Source of the DNA: Salmonella enterica subsp. diarizonae
GTDB lineage: Bacteria > Pseudomonadota > Gammaproteobacteria > Enterobacterales > Enterobacteriaceae
Direction of reading: 5' to 3'
Length of the DNA: 64,000 nucleotides
NCBI RefSeq assembly: GCF_008692785.1
Contig: NZ_VXJV01000006.1
Location: forward strand, 124,001 to 188,000
Shown in pieces: positions 52,824 to 62,305 of this stretch. Positions within the stretch are counted from its first letter, which is position 1. Every line of letters starts with the position of its first letter. The translations under genes were made by a program, and so were the position numbers. The notes beneath the pieces are model-generated. The model was not told where the DNA came from, made no database searches, and saw only the letters and a program-made list of their open reading frames with translations.

Positions 52824-55106
52824 ATGTCCGAGCTTAATGAAAAGTTAGCCACAGCCTGGGAAGGTTTTACCAAAGGTGACTGGCAGAATGAAGTAAACGT
52901 CCGTGACTTCATCCAGAAAAACTACACTCCCTATGAGGGTGACGAATCCTTCCTCGCTGGCGCTACTGAAGCCACTACCACTCTGTGGGACAGCGTAATG
53001 GAAGGCGTTAAACAGGAAAACCGCACTCATGCGCCTGTTGACTTTGACACCTCTGTTGCTTCTACCATCACTTCTCACGACGCTGGTTACATCAACAAAG
53101 CGTTGGAAAAAATTGTTGGTCTGCAAACTGAAGCTCCGCTGAAACGTGCGATTATCCCGTTCGGCGGCATCAAAATGGTTGAAGGTTCCTGCAAAGCGTA
53201 CAATCGCGAGCTGGACCCGACTATCAAAAAAATCTTCACTGAATACCGTAAGACCCACAACCAGGGCGTATTCGACGTTTATACTCCGGACATCCTGCGT
53301 TGCCGTAAATCCGGCGTTCTGACCGGTCTGCCGGATGCGTATGGCCGTGGTCGTATCATCGGTGACTACCGCCGCGTAGCGCTGTACGGTATCGACTACC
53401 TGATGAAAGACAAATTCGCGCAGTTTACGTCTCTGCAATCCGATCTGGAAAACGGCGTAAACCTGGAAGCGACTATCCGTCTGCGTGAAGAAATCGCTGA
53501 ACAGCACCGTGCTCTGGGTCAGATCAAAGAAATGGCGGCTAAATACGGCTGCGATATCTCTGGTCCGGCGACTAACGCTCAGGAAGCGATCCAGTGGACT
53601 TACTTTGGCTACCTGGCTGCGGTTAAATCTCAGAACGGCGCGGCAATGTCCTTCGGTCGCGTATCCACCTTCCTGGATGCGTATATCGAACGTGACCTGA
53701 AAGCAGGCAAAATCACCGAGCAAGACGCTCAGGAAATGATTGACCACCTGGTCATGAAACTGCGTATGGTTCGCTTCCTGCGTACCCCTGAATACGATGA
53801 ACTGTTCTCCGGCGACCCAATTTGGGCAACCGAATCTATCGGTGGTATGGGCGTTGACGGTCGTACTCTGGTCACCAAAAACAGCTTCCGCTTCCTGAAC
53901 ACCCTGTACACTATGGGGCCGTCTCCGGAGCCGAACATCACTGTACTGTGGTCTGAAAAACTGCCGCTGAACTTCAAGAAATTCGCCGCTAAAGTATCCA
54001 TCGACACCTCTTCTCTGCAGTATGAGAACGATGACTTGATGCGTCCGGACTTCAACAACGATGACTACGCTATCGCGTGCTGCGTAAGCCCGATGATCGT
54101 TGGTAAACAAATGCAGTTCTTCGGCGCGCGTGCAAACCTGGCGAAAACCATGCTGTACGCTATCAACGGCGGCGTTGATGAAAAACTGAAAATGCAGGTG
54201 GGTCCGAAATCCGAGCCGATCAAAGGCGACGTTCTGAACTTCGACGAAGTGATGGAACGTATGGATCACTTCATGGACTGGCTGGCTAAACAGTACGTCA
54301 CTGCGCTGAACGTTATCCACTACATGCACGACAAGTATAGCTACGAAGCCTCTCTGATGGCGCTGCACGACCGTGACGTTATCCGTACCATGGCGTGTGG
54401 TATCGCAGGTCTGTCCGTTGCTGCTGACTCCCTGTCTGCCATCAAATATGCGAAAGTTAAACCGATTCGTGACGAAGATGGTCTGGCTATCGACTTCGAA
54501 ATCGAAGGCGAATACCCGCAGTTTGGTAACAACGACGCTCGTGTAGATGACATGGCGGTTGATCTGGTAGAACGTTTCATGAAGAAAATTCAGAAACTGA
54601 CCACCTACCGTAACGCTATCCCGACTCAGTCTGTTCTGACCATCACTTCTAACGTGGTTTATGGTAAGAAAACGGGTAACACCCCAGATGGTCGTCGTGC
54701 TGGCGCGCCGTTCGGACCAGGTGCTAACCCAATGCACGGTCGTGACCAGAAAGGTGCTGTCGCCTCTCTGACTTCCGTTGCTAAACTGCCGTTTGCTTAC
54801 GCTAAAGATGGTATCTCTTACACCTTCTCTATCGTTCCAAACGCACTGGGTAAAGACGACGAAGTTCGTAAGACTAACCTGGCTGGCCTGATGGATGGTT
54901 ACTTCCACCACGAAGCGTCCATTGAAGGCGGTCAACACCTGAACGTGAACGTCATGAACCGTGAAATGCTGCTGGACGCGATGGAACATCCGGAAAAATA
55001 TCCGCAACTGACCATCCGTGTATCTGGTTACGCAGTACGTTTTAACTCCCTGACGAAAGAACAGCAGCAGGACGTTATTACTCGTACCTTCACGCAGACC
55101 ATGTAA
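52824..55106 (+). CDS. pflB: PflB, pyruvate formate-lyase (glycyl radical enzyme)
   Basis: 760 codons. Splits pyruvate plus CoA into acetyl-CoA and formate under anaerobiosis. Active-site cysteines are codons 419 and 420 in IACCVSPM (Cys418/419 of the processed enzyme). The radical glycine is codon 735 in [10 protein letters not shown] (Gly734). AAGGAGG-like sequence precedes the ATG. Codon use is highly biased, creating a 720-codon antisense open frame with no gene support. The radical is installed by PflA, whose gene is here displaced by sopD2. Confidence 0.98.
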   Translation: MSELNEKLATAWEGFTKGDWQNEVNVRDFIQKNYTPYEGDESFLAGATEATTTLWDSVMEGVKQENRTHAPVDFDTSVASTITSHDAGYINKALEKIVGLQTEAPLKRAIIPFGGIKMVEGSCKAYNRELDPTIKKIFTEYRKTHNQGVFDVYTPDILRCRKSGVLTGLPDAYGRGRIIGDYRRVALYGIDYLMKDKFAQFTSLQSDLENGVNLEATIRLREEIAEQHRALGQIKEMAAKYGCDISGPATNAQEAIQWTYFGYLAAVKSQNGAAMSFGRVSTFLDAYIERDLKAGKITEQDAQEMIDHLVMKLRMVRFLRTPEYDELFSGDPIWATESIGGMGVDGRTLVTKNSFRFLNTLYTMGPSPEPNITVLWSEKLPLNFKKFAAKVSIDTSSLQYENDDLMRPDFNNDDYAIACCVSPMIVGKQMQFFGARANLAKTMLYAINGGVDEKLKMQVGPKSEPIKGDVLNFDEVMERMDHFMDWLAKQYVTALNVIHYMHDKYSYEASLMALHDRDVIRTMACGIAGLSVAADSLSAIKYAKVKPIRDEDGLAIDFEIEGEYPQFGNNDARVDDMAVDLVERFMKKIQKLTTYRNAIPTQSVLTITSNVVYGKKTGNTPDGRRAGAPFGPGANPMHGRDQKGAVASLTSVAKLPFAYAKDGISYTFSIVPNALGKDDEVRKTNLAGLMDGYFHHEASIEGGQHLNVNVMNREMLLDAMEHPEKYPQLTIRVSGYAVRFNSLTKEQQQDVITRTFTQTM

Positions 55107-55141
55107 TGGGTTTGACTGAAATTACGCCATAAAAAGCGTAC

Positions 55142-55173
55142 AAAAAAGGCTCCATGTCAGTGGGGCCTTTTTA
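55142..55173 (+). terminator. Terminator after pflB
   Basis: AAAAAAGGCTCC and GGGGCCTTTTT form a stem (one G-U pair in the RNA), followed by TTTTTAA. It ends 5 bp before the sopD2 stop codon, so it marks the left edge of the inserted cassette. Confidence 0.8.
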
Positions 55174-55178
55174 ATTTT

Positions 55179-56137
55179 TTATAAAAGCATATTACGACAA
55201 CCAGAATTTTTACTTATAAATAAAGTGTTATTATGTGATCTATATATTTTTTCCAGAATAGAATCAATTTCTCTTTTATTATTGTGATAATCATCATCAT
55301 CCTTATTTAATGCATCAGATAACAGCATGGTGTTAGCTTCTGTAAAATCACATGACAATGACGGTGTATATCCTTGTAGCAGATAGATAAGTGTTGGATG
55401 AAACATATCAAACAGGACTTCCCCCTCTAATTCCCAGTAACCTATTTTAAAAAATTGGGTAGAAATCTCAAAAGACCCCATTTGAAGACAGCGTAGTTTA
55501 TCCATCTCATCCTCAGTAAGCGTACCATTCCATTCAACACATGCCATTTTTCGATCTTCTCCAGACCGCATAAGCTTATAAACTTCATCCTTAATTTCAT
55601 CATCCTCATTAACTTCCTGTCTAAGTTTAAAAGCAAAGTTTTGTAATAAGTCTGGATAGAGAGAAATTTTTTCTCCATACTTAATACATATTTTAAAAAA
55701 CAACTCTTCTTCATCTTCTTCCATCACTTTAAAAATACAGTTTTCTGAAACATTGAGGAGACGATACAAATTACATTTCTCAATAACCTTGCCATCAATC
55801 TCAAATAAAACTTGTGTCTGACTCAGATCAAAACGCATAACAAAGCGGTCTTGTTGAGATGGATTAGTATATTTTTTTAATTGTACAAAGGCATGTATCT
55901 TATCCATGCCGTCTGTATCAACATTAAGTTCAGCTTGATTTTCACGTCTACATCCATGGATGAGTGTATATAATGCCTCCAGTGCCTCTTGTTTTTTTGT
56001 GTCCTGAAGTTGTCCTTAAATCTATCCCATACCCCCATATATAGCGCTTCTTGTTTGTCAGAACTCATCAAATGGGCTAGCCGTGAAGCATTAATTTCAT
56101 AGTTATGATGATTACCAAAACTTAACGTAACTGGCAT
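55179..56137 (-). pseudogene. sopD2: SopD2, SPI-2 type III effector, split by a -1 frameshift in an A7 run
   Basis: ATG at 56137 with AAGGAG seven bases before it opens MPVTLSFGNHHNYEINASRL, the N-terminus of the Salmonella effector SopD2. After codon 46 the frame breaks in seven As (T run 55992-55998 on the plus strand) and stops at 55877. The rest continues in the next frame to TAA at 55179 (ending GCRNMLL). Adding one A would give exactly 319 codons, the known SopD2 length, with T-Q-K-K-Q-E-A-L across the junction. SopD2 targets late endosomes and Salmonella-induced filaments, and acts on host Rab GTPases (Rab7, Rab32). The N-terminal segment with MGVWDRF is the secretion/translocation signal. 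The downstream ATG at 55907 has no ribosome site. AT-rich, unlike its neighbours. A sequencing error or transcriptional slippage cannot be excluded. Confidence 0.88.
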
Positions 56138-56723
56138 AATAACTCCTTTGATTATTTACCGCGAAAGCAAAATTCAATCCGTTGCTCTCATTTTTTGATT
56201 AAAGCCACACTCTATTTTAAGAGATTGAATCAGTCCGGCTTTAGAAATAACATCAGATTTAGACCTGATTGCATGTTGAATGCGACGCCAGGCGCTGGAC
56301 AGGCATAGCGTTCTTTGGACGCATCTGAATTATGTTGAGAATTATTTTCGTTCTGACCAGGACAAAACGGCGCCAACCATTCGAAAAAAGAGGCGGGTCA
56401 TAAACAGCAAAACCAGCACGCTATGGATGATACGCTTGCAGTATGTATTGCGGTTCAGGCGTTAAACAGAGGTTCAGAGCGGGTTAATGAACCAGAATTT
56501 CTGGCAGTGCAAGTTATGCAGCATAGATTTGCCGTATATTTTATACTGAATAGAGGTAAAATAGCGCCATTGCAGTACATTCTGGAACAGCCACACATTC
56601 TGTAGTCCAAAATTTACGCTCGCAGTACCGCTTTTTTACAGGATGCAACCCCCTTACCAGGGTGCTCAACATGCCCGGAATGTGTCCATAAACCCCACGT
56701 TATTTAGAGCTAGCCGAAGCGAT
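56138..56723. other. 586-bp spacer between sopD2 and pflA, no recognised gene
   Basis: This is the right part of the inserted cassette. It must contain the sopD2 promoter (leftward) and, because pflB has a terminator and sopD2 runs the other way, probably a promoter for pflA. Two short plus-strand frames, 56280-56465 (61 codons) and 56423-56605 (60 codons), have no ribosome site I trust and no recognisable product. They might be remnants of one decayed gene, since the second frame stays open upstream of its ATG. I did not find a clear SsrB site. Confidence 0.5.
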
Positions 56724-57521
56724 ATGAGTAACTTAACCAATTGTATTACAAAAGAAAATGTTGCAGTAACTGCTGATGAAAAGCCGGTTATTGGTCGCAT
56801 TCACTCCTTTGAATCCTGTGGCACTGTTGATGGCCCGGGCATCCGCTTTATTACCTTTTTCCAGGGCTGCCTGATGCGCTGCCTGTATTGTCATAATCGC
56901 GACACATGGGATACGCACGGCGGTAAAGAAGTTACTGTTGAAGACTTAATGAAAGAGGTAGTGACCTATCGTCACTTTATGAACGCATCCGGCGGCGGTG
57001 TGACGGCATCCGGCGGCGAAGCCATTTTGCAGGCAGAATTTGTGCGCGACTGGTTTCGTGCCTGTAAAAAAGAAGGTATCCATACCTGTCTCGACACCAA
57101 CGGCTTTGTGCGCCGTTATGACCCGGTGATTGATGAACTACTGGACGTTACCGATCTGGTGATGCTCGATCTCAAGCAGATGAATGATGAGATCCACCAG
57201 AATCTGGTCGGTGTCTCCAACCACCGGACGCTGGAATTCGCTCAGTACTTATCAAAGAAAAATGTGAAGGTCTGGATCCGTTACGTTGTGGTTCCCGGCT
57301 GGTCTGACGACGATGATTCCGCGCATCGCCTGGGCGAGTTTACCCGCGATATGGGCAATGTCGAAAAAATCGAACTGCTGCCCTATCATGAGCTGGGCAA
57401 ACATAAATGGGTGGCAATGGGCGAAGAATATAAGCTGGATGGCGTGAAGCCGCCGAAGAAAGAGACCATGGAGCGCGTAAAAGGCATCCTTGAGCAGTAT
57501 GGTCATAAAGTGATGTATTAA
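56724..57521 (+). CDS. pflA: PflA, pyruvate formate-lyase activating enzyme, with N-terminal extension
   Basis: 265 codons from the ATG at 56724 ([20 protein letters not shown], then [13 protein letters not shown]). Radical SAM enzyme whose CX3CX2C cluster motif is Cys49, Cys53 and Cys56 ([11 protein letters not shown]). It abstracts a hydrogen from the radical glycine of PflB. E. coli PflA has 246 residues starting [12 protein letters not shown], so the first 19-20 residues here come from the inserted DNA that carries sopD2. The ribosome site is weak (GCCGAAGCG). A start further up at 56643 is possible but less likely. Confidence 0.92.
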   Translation: MSNLTNCITKENVAVTADEKPVIGRIHSFESCGTVDGPGIRFITFFQGCLMRCLYCHNRDTWDTHGGKEVTVEDLMKEVVTYRHFMNASGGGVTASGGEAILQAEFVRDWFRACKKEGIHTCLDTNGFVRRYDPVIDELLDVTDLVMLDLKQMNDEIHQNLVGVSNHRTLEFAQYLSKKNVKVWIRYVVVPGWSDDDDSAHRLGEFTRDMGNVEKIELLPYHELGKHKWVAMGEEYKLDGVKPPKKETMERVKGILEQYGHKVMY

Positions 57522-57545
57522 TCGACAACTGTCTTATCCGCTTTT

Positions 57546-57574
57546 AAACGGCTACCTATAACGGTAGCCGTTTT
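57546..57574 (+). terminator. Terminator after pflA
   Basis: AACGGCTACC and GGTAGCCGTT form a stem around TATAAC, followed by TTTTG, 25 bp past the pflA stop. Confidence 0.88.
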
Positions 57575-57615
57575 GCTATCTGGATAACGCTCTTACCGCG
57601 AAAACACCAGTGACC

Positions 57616-57644
57616 TTAAAAGGCGCTCATATAACAGGAGCGCC
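57616..57644 (-). terminator. Terminator after ycaM
   Basis: On the minus strand GGCGCTC and GAGCGCC form a 7-bp stem, followed by TTTTAAGG, 17 bp beyond the ycaM stop. Confidence 0.75.
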
Positions 57645-57660
57645 GTGGAAAAGCGTATCG

Positions 57661-59082
57661 TTATGCGTGTCTACGCGCCAGTAACGGGAAAATTAAACCC
57701 AACCCGACCAGCACAAAAGGCGTCACAATATTCAACGTAAGCTGGAATATCCACTCCGGCGTGAACGCCTCCATTTTGGGGAAAATACCGGTAAGGCAGG
57801 CAAACGCAGTGAAGGAAAAACACCAAATCCCCACGGTTAACGCCAACGCCCGGTTGCGAATAAACACATATTCGGGTTTGTACTTTTGCGCCAGTCGAAT
57901 GACGGCAATAAAGGCGACAAATACCCACAGATAGCGCAGCGGCATAACGACAGAGTTGAGATTAAGCAGCCATTTGTACAGGTTGTTCATATCGCCGATG
58001 CCAAGTGTTGGCAACATAATCAAGATAGCGACCAACACTAATGTCAGCAAATAACCGTTAACTGGCGTACCTGAAGCGTTAGTTCGACATAAGCGCTGCG
58101 GGATATATTTACTGTCTGCGTCACCCAGCAATACTTTCAGTGGTGCATCAATAGAAAACACCAGCGCGGCGATTTGACCCAGAGTATTGGCAATAGCATA
58201 AATCACCATTAATGTATTACCCATATGGTAATACTCACCCAATTTCTGGAACGCATAATACTGCCCATTGGTCATTAAATCGTCAGGTATATGCCGGGAG
58301 TCAAACATCATTCCCATCGCCAACGAACCGAGGATAGCGCAGACCGCAACCATGACGGCTAAAAAGAGCATCCCTTTCGGAAACTCTTTTCCTGGGTTCC
58401 GCGTCTGGTTGACGTAAGGTGAGATCTTCTCCGCCCCGCCAACCGCAAAGACCAACATAGATATGGTGGTGATATAGGTAAAATCGATATGGGGAATAAA
58501 TGACTGCCAGGTGATGTTAGCGGTCGCAATTTCAACGTTTGTAATGGCCGGCGCGGTCACTGCCATCACAACGTATAAAATTGACATGATAAACATGGCA
58601 ATCCCGGCCACAGACCCAACAACCTTTAGCGATTTCATCCCCCGGGAAGCAACCCACATAAAGAAAACAAACAATGCCAGCGTCAGCCCCTGCAAGGCAA
58701 CGACGGTATACTCTTTTATCAACGAGCCGTCGCCTTTTAACGCCCATCCCAGAGCAATGAGTATCGCCTGCGGCTTTTGCGCCAGGTAGGGAATATGCAC
58801 CACCCAATAGGTCCATGCCGCAAGGTAAGCCAGCCCCGGCCCCATCGTATGCTTAATCCAGGTACTGACGCCCCCTTTTCCCTCTTTGAAGGTTGAGCCC
58901 AGTTGGCCCACGATCAAGGCATAAGGAATAAAATAGAGCGCAAAAATAAACACCCAGGAGAAGACAACCACTAACCCCTGGTTAGCATAGTTATTGACAA
59001 CATTGCCGAATCCCCAAACGGTAATAAACGACATCAAGGCAATGTTGTACCATCGCAACTGTTTTTCCTGCACATTCGGCAT
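57661..59082 (-). CDS. ycaM: YcaM, APC-family amino-acid transporter
   Basis: 473 codons, close to E. coli YcaM (476). A membrane protein with about 12 helices of the amino acid-polyamine-organocation superfamily, in the glutamate:GABA antiporter-like branch. The first helix stretch FITVWGFGNVVNNY contains the unwound substrate-binding segment, and GGAEKISPYVNQTRNPGKEFP is the conserved loop after helix 6. The substrate is unknown. In E. coli ycaN and ycaK lie between ycaM and pflA; here only 139 bp separate them. Confidence 0.93.
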   Translation of the reverse strand: MPNVQEKQLRWYNIALMSFITVWGFGNVVNNYANQGLVVVFSWVFIFALYFIPYALIVGQLGSTFKEGKGGVSTWIKHTMGPGLAYLAAWTYWVVHIPYLAQKPQAILIALGWALKGDGSLIKEYTVVALQGLTLALFVFFMWVASRGMKSLKVVGSVAGIAMFIMSILYVVMAVTAPAITNVEIATANITWQSFIPHIDFTYITTISMLVFAVGGAEKISPYVNQTRNPGKEFPKGMLFLAVMVAVCAILGSLAMGMMFDSRHIPDDLMTNGQYYAFQKLGEYYHMGNTLMVIYAIANTLGQIAALVFSIDAPLKVLLGDADSKYIPQRLCRTNASGTPVNGYLLTLVLVAILIMLPTLGIGDMNNLYKWLLNLNSVVMPLRYLWVFVAFIAVIRLAQKYKPEYVFIRNRALALTVGIWCFSFTAFACLTGIFPKMEAFTPEWIFQLTLNIVTPFVLVGLGLIFPLLARRHA

Positions 59083-59259
59083 AACGCGATCCTTCGTGAA
59101 TACAATGTTATTACTATAAATGAAGCGGGGAATTATGCGCGGTAAAGACGAGGAGAGAAAATAGAGGAACGCAAAATTATAACCTTCGACACATTTTATT
59201 TTTTAGCAAAGCAAGAAAATTATGCAGGTCAATTATTCTACGTAAAACATAAATAAAGA

Positions 59260-59285
59260 GTATGCAAGACTCACGTCCTGCATAC
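59260..59285 (-). terminator. Hairpin after ycaD
   Basis: GTATGCA and TGCATAC with inner GAC/GTC pairs form a stem 15 bp beyond the ycaD stop. On the minus strand it is followed by CTCTTTATTT, a weak T tract. Confidence 0.55.
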
Positions 59286-59299
59286 GATTCAGAGAACAG

Positions 59300-60448
59300 T
59301 TAGATGTGGGCGACAGGATTGGGCGTCTGACCGGCGTTACGTAACAGCATCAGCAGATAAATAAACGATACGCTGGCGATCATAATAAACAGCAGATTAT
59401 CTGAATAATTCTGCATTAACATCGCAGTAAAAGACGGCCCTAACAGGCTTCCTACCGTATAACTTAACAACAGCGCCTGGTTCATTGCCACAAGCTGGTG
59501 GTGTTCGACTTTTTCACAGGCCCAGGCCATTGCGACGGGATAAAGCGTAAAACCCGCCGCCCCCAGAATAAACAGAGCCGGCGCCATCGCCGCCTGGGTT
59601 AACATGGCGATACTGCCGAGTATTACAACGAATACCTGTACGCGTAACACCAGCAAGCGACCAAATTTGTCCGCCAGACGTCCCATTGGCCATTGCCCCA
59701 AAATACCGGCGCTAACCAGCACCGCCATCCAGAAACCGATGCTGGCGTTAGCCATCCCCTGATGCTTCAGATATAACGGCATCAGGCCATATAATGAACC
59801 AAGAACAATGCCGGAAATAATACAACCATTCACGCCAAGACGCGCCTGGCGTAGCTTCAGCATGGCGCTAATAGAAGTGGAATGACGCGCCTCCGTTTGC
59901 TGATTTACAATCCGGGTAAAGAGTAGCGGTAGAATTCCCGCCAGAATCATACCCGTAACCCAGGGAAGGACGTGCAGCAATTCACCAGACACTTTACTGA
60001 CCAGTAATTGTCCAAGAAAGGTCCCCACGTAATAGACCATCATATAGGCGGCAAGCAGGCGCCCGCGATTATGCGAGGTTCCGCTGCACATCAACGCGCT
60101 TTCGACAACAACCCAAATCATGGCACAGCCGATGCCGGCAATAAAACGCCAGCTCATCCAGCTCCAGAACCCCACCATCACGCCCAATCCGACACAACCT
60201 GCGGCGAAGATCAACGAGGCAAGATAATAGCTACGGTTAAACCCAATGCGTTTAATTAAATACCCGGTAAATAATGTCCCGACCAGATTGCCGGTAAAAT
60301 AAGACGAGCTGACCATCCCCACCTGCCAGGTAGGAAGGTTTGCCTGGGCAAGCCACAACGGAACAAGCGTATTCAGTACCGCAATGGCCAGAGTCAACAA
60401 AAGTAGCCCGCACAGCAAAAGCATGACGGGACGGGTATAGGTGGACAT
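59300..60448 (-). CDS. ycaD: YcaD, major facilitator superfamily transporter
   Basis: 382 codons, the E. coli length. Twelve predicted membrane helices. Loop 2-3 carries [14 protein letters not shown] and loop 8-9 [14 protein letters not shown], the MFS motif A. The substrate is unknown; E. coli YcaD has no confirmed cargo. The ATG at 60448 is preceded by a GAGG-like site. It faces ycaC across about 310 bp. Confidence 0.93.
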   Translation of the reverse strand: MSTYTRPVMLLLCGLLLLTLAIAVLNTLVPLWLAQANLPTWQVGMVSSSYFTGNLVGTLFTGYLIKRIGFNRSYYLASLIFAAGCVGLGVMVGFWSWMSWRFIAGIGCAMIWVVVESALMCSGTSHNRGRLLAAYMMVYYVGTFLGQLLVSKVSGELLHVLPWVTGMILAGILPLLFTRIVNQQTEARHSTSISAMLKLRQARLGVNGCIISGIVLGSLYGLMPLYLKHQGMANASIGFWMAVLVSAGILGQWPMGRLADKFGRLLVLRVQVFVVILGSIAMLTQAAMAPALFILGAAGFTLYPVAMAWACEKVEHHQLVAMNQALLLSYTVGSLLGPSFTAMLMQNYSDNLLFIMIASVSFIYLLMLLRNAGQTPNPVAHI

Positions 60449-60759
60449 GAATAAAAACCGTGAGGAAGTTCAAATTTCATGCGCATCATGCCACCGCCAA
60501 AAACATTGTCAATCGGCTCCGCATGGGCGATCCGCAAGTTTTGAGACTATCGATTTGATTTACTGATTCTGAACGTGAATATATTGAACGGTTAAAAATT
60601 CATCTCCTTGTTTTTATTGATCTAACCCACAAAAGCGGCGTTTCGCTCAGTCGAAAAATTTCATGGTTCCTGCAGACGCATTTTTCCGGTCTATGCTTTC
60701 AGAGGAGGACTGCATCGCAAGGCTTTTGTTACCCCACTCCCCTTCCAATGGAGAAGATA
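60449..60759. other. 311-bp divergent spacer between ycaD and ycaC
   Basis: No gene seen. It must hold both promoters. GGTCTATGCT and other -10-like segments occur, but I could not pair any with a convincing -35 or a known regulator site. Confidence 0.5.
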
Positions 60760-61386
60760 ATGGCCAGACCTTATGTTCGTCTCGATAAAAATAATGCCGC
60801 CGTGCTACTGGTTGATCATCAGGCGGGTTTACTTTCGTTGGTTCGGGATATCGAACCGGATAAATTTAAGAATAATGTGCTCGCTCTCGGCGATTTAGCA
60901 AAATACTTTAACCTGCCAACCATTCTGACCACCAGTTTTGAAACCGGGCCCAACGGGCCACTGGTCCCGGAGTTAAAAACACAGTTTCCGGATGCCCCTT
61001 ATATCGCACGCCCCGGGAATATTAATGCCTGGGATAATGAAGATTTCGTCACTGCCGTCAAAGCAACCGGCAAAAAGCAATTAATTATTGCGGGCGTCGT
61101 CACCGAGGTATGCGTGGCATTTCCCGCGCTGTCGGCCATTGAGGAGGGTTTTGAGGTCTTTGTTGTGACCGATGCTTCGGGCACATTTAATGAAATTACC
61201 CGCCACTCCGCGTGGGATCGTATGTCTCAGGCTGGCGCTCAGTTGATGACGTGGTTTGGCATCGCATGTGAATTACACCGGGACTGGCGAAACGATATTA
61301 CAGGCCTGGCTACGCTGTTTTCCAATCACATACCGGATTATCGCAATTTGATGACCAGCTATGATACGTTGACGAAACAGAAATAG
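60760..61386 (+). CDS. ycaC: YcaC, isochorismatase-like cysteine hydrolase
   Basis: 208 codons from the second ATG (60760), which has GGAG six bases before it; the ATG at 60748 overlaps that ribosome site. The fold is that of cysteine hydrolases, with the catalytic Asp in LLVDHQAG, a Lys in the middle, and the nucleophile Cys in VVTEVCVAFPAL (about residue 118). E. coli YcaC forms an octamer of two stacked tetramers. The true substrate is unknown. It converges on dmsC with a shared terminator. Confidence 0.94.
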   Translation: MARPYVRLDKNNAAVLLVDHQAGLLSLVRDIEPDKFKNNVLALGDLAKYFNLPTILTTSFETGPNGPLVPELKTQFPDAPYIARPGNINAWDNEDFVTAVKATGKKQLIIAGVVTEVCVAFPALSAIEEGFEVFVVTDASGTFNEITRHSAWDRMSQAGAQLMTWFGIACELHRDWRNDITGLATLFSNHIPDYRNLMTSYDTLTKQK

Positions 61387-61387
61387 A

Positions 61388-61412
61388 AAACCGGGGCGAA
61401 AGCCCCGATTTT
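61388..61412. terminator. Bidirectional terminator between ycaC and dmsC
   Basis: CGGGGC-GAAA-GCCCCG forms a tight GNRA hairpin with TTTT on one side and AAAA on the other, placed between the two convergent genes. Confidence 0.88.
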
Positions 61413-61440
61413 ACTCCACTGCCGGATAAAAAGCAGTATG

Positions 61441-62304
61441 TTAACTGGCTACTGCCATGCCCACAGTCATATGCAGACCATAGAATACGCCGCGGCCAAT
61501 CAATTCCCCCGCCAGCATCAGAATGAAGGCGACAGAGAGCAACGGTACCGCAGGTTGATACCCTTTTAACTGCGGCACAATCCAGCAGCACAGCGCCGCC
61601 GCCAGCAGCACCATACGCCATGCCATCAGCGAACCATAATCCGGCACCAGCGCAGACGCCTGCTGAATGGAACTGTGAATCGTCGCCAGTTCCGCGCCCT
61701 GCATGGCCGCCATAATAGCGCTGACCACCAGCGCCAGCACCGAAACCGCAGGCAACAGGCGCATCGCCCAACCATTCACGCCCGCGATACGCAGCAGTAG
61801 ATAACCCAGCAGCGGCCCCCCCATAAAGAGCGTCAGGAAGAAGCCTAGCGGCGTCCAGATGCTATACCATGTCGGTACTGTATCGATGCTGTTATACACG
61901 CGAACCATCATCCAGACGAAGACGACGCCCAGTACCATCGTGATAACCAGCCAGAGTACACGCAAGGCCGACGGCAGCTTTTTCAGTACCGCCAGCAGCC
62001 AGCCAATCCCGCCGATCGCAAAAAACACCGAGCCGCTGGCAATTTCATTGCTCAGTGCGGAAGCGCCCACGCGGTTAAGCGAGTTAAAGGCGCGCATCGG
62101 CGAACCCAGATGCAGCATCGAGGCGATAAAGCCAATCCCCATCAGCACCCACAGACCAAACATACAGGCGATTACCCGCTGCTGCGTTTCCGCGCGCAGA
62201 TCGCCTTTCATCAGCGCCAGGGCCAGAACAATAAAACCACCAGCCACGCACTGACCAAAGACCGTGAAGATCATCAACGGCCATTCATGCCATCCACTTC
62301 CCAT
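61441..62304 (-). CDS. dmsC: DmsC, membrane anchor of DMSO reductase
   Basis: 287 codons. An integral membrane protein with eight helices that anchors DmsAB to the inner membrane and oxidises menaquinol, passing electrons to the iron-sulfur clusters of DmsB. It starts 1 bp after the dmsB stop. The final gene of dmsABC, ending near the shared terminator. Confidence 0.96.
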   Translation of the reverse strand: MGSGWHEWPLMIFTVFGQCVAGGFIVLALALMKGDLRAETQQRVIACMFGLWVLMGIGFIASMLHLGSPMRAFNSLNRVGASALSNEIASGSVFFAIGGIGWLLAVLKKLPSALRVLWLVITMVLGVVFVWMMVRVYNSIDTVPTWYSIWTPLGFFLTLFMGGPLLGYLLLRIAGVNGWAMRLLPAVSVLALVVSAIMAAMQGAELATIHSSIQQASALVPDYGSLMAWRMVLLAAALCCWIVPQLKGYQPAVPLLSVAFILMLAGELIGRGVFYGLHMTVGMAVAS

Positions 62305-62305
62305 C

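Noticed and set aside
52845..55007. 720-codon open frame antisense to pflB
   Set aside because: It is caused by the strong codon bias of pflB, has no ribosome site or recognisable domain, and the plus-strand gene is certain.
55179..55907. A separate 242-codon gene beginning at an internal ATG
   Set aside because: It is the C-terminal three quarters of SopD2. The ATG has no Shine-Dalgarno, and the upstream 86-codon frame is the missing N-terminus.
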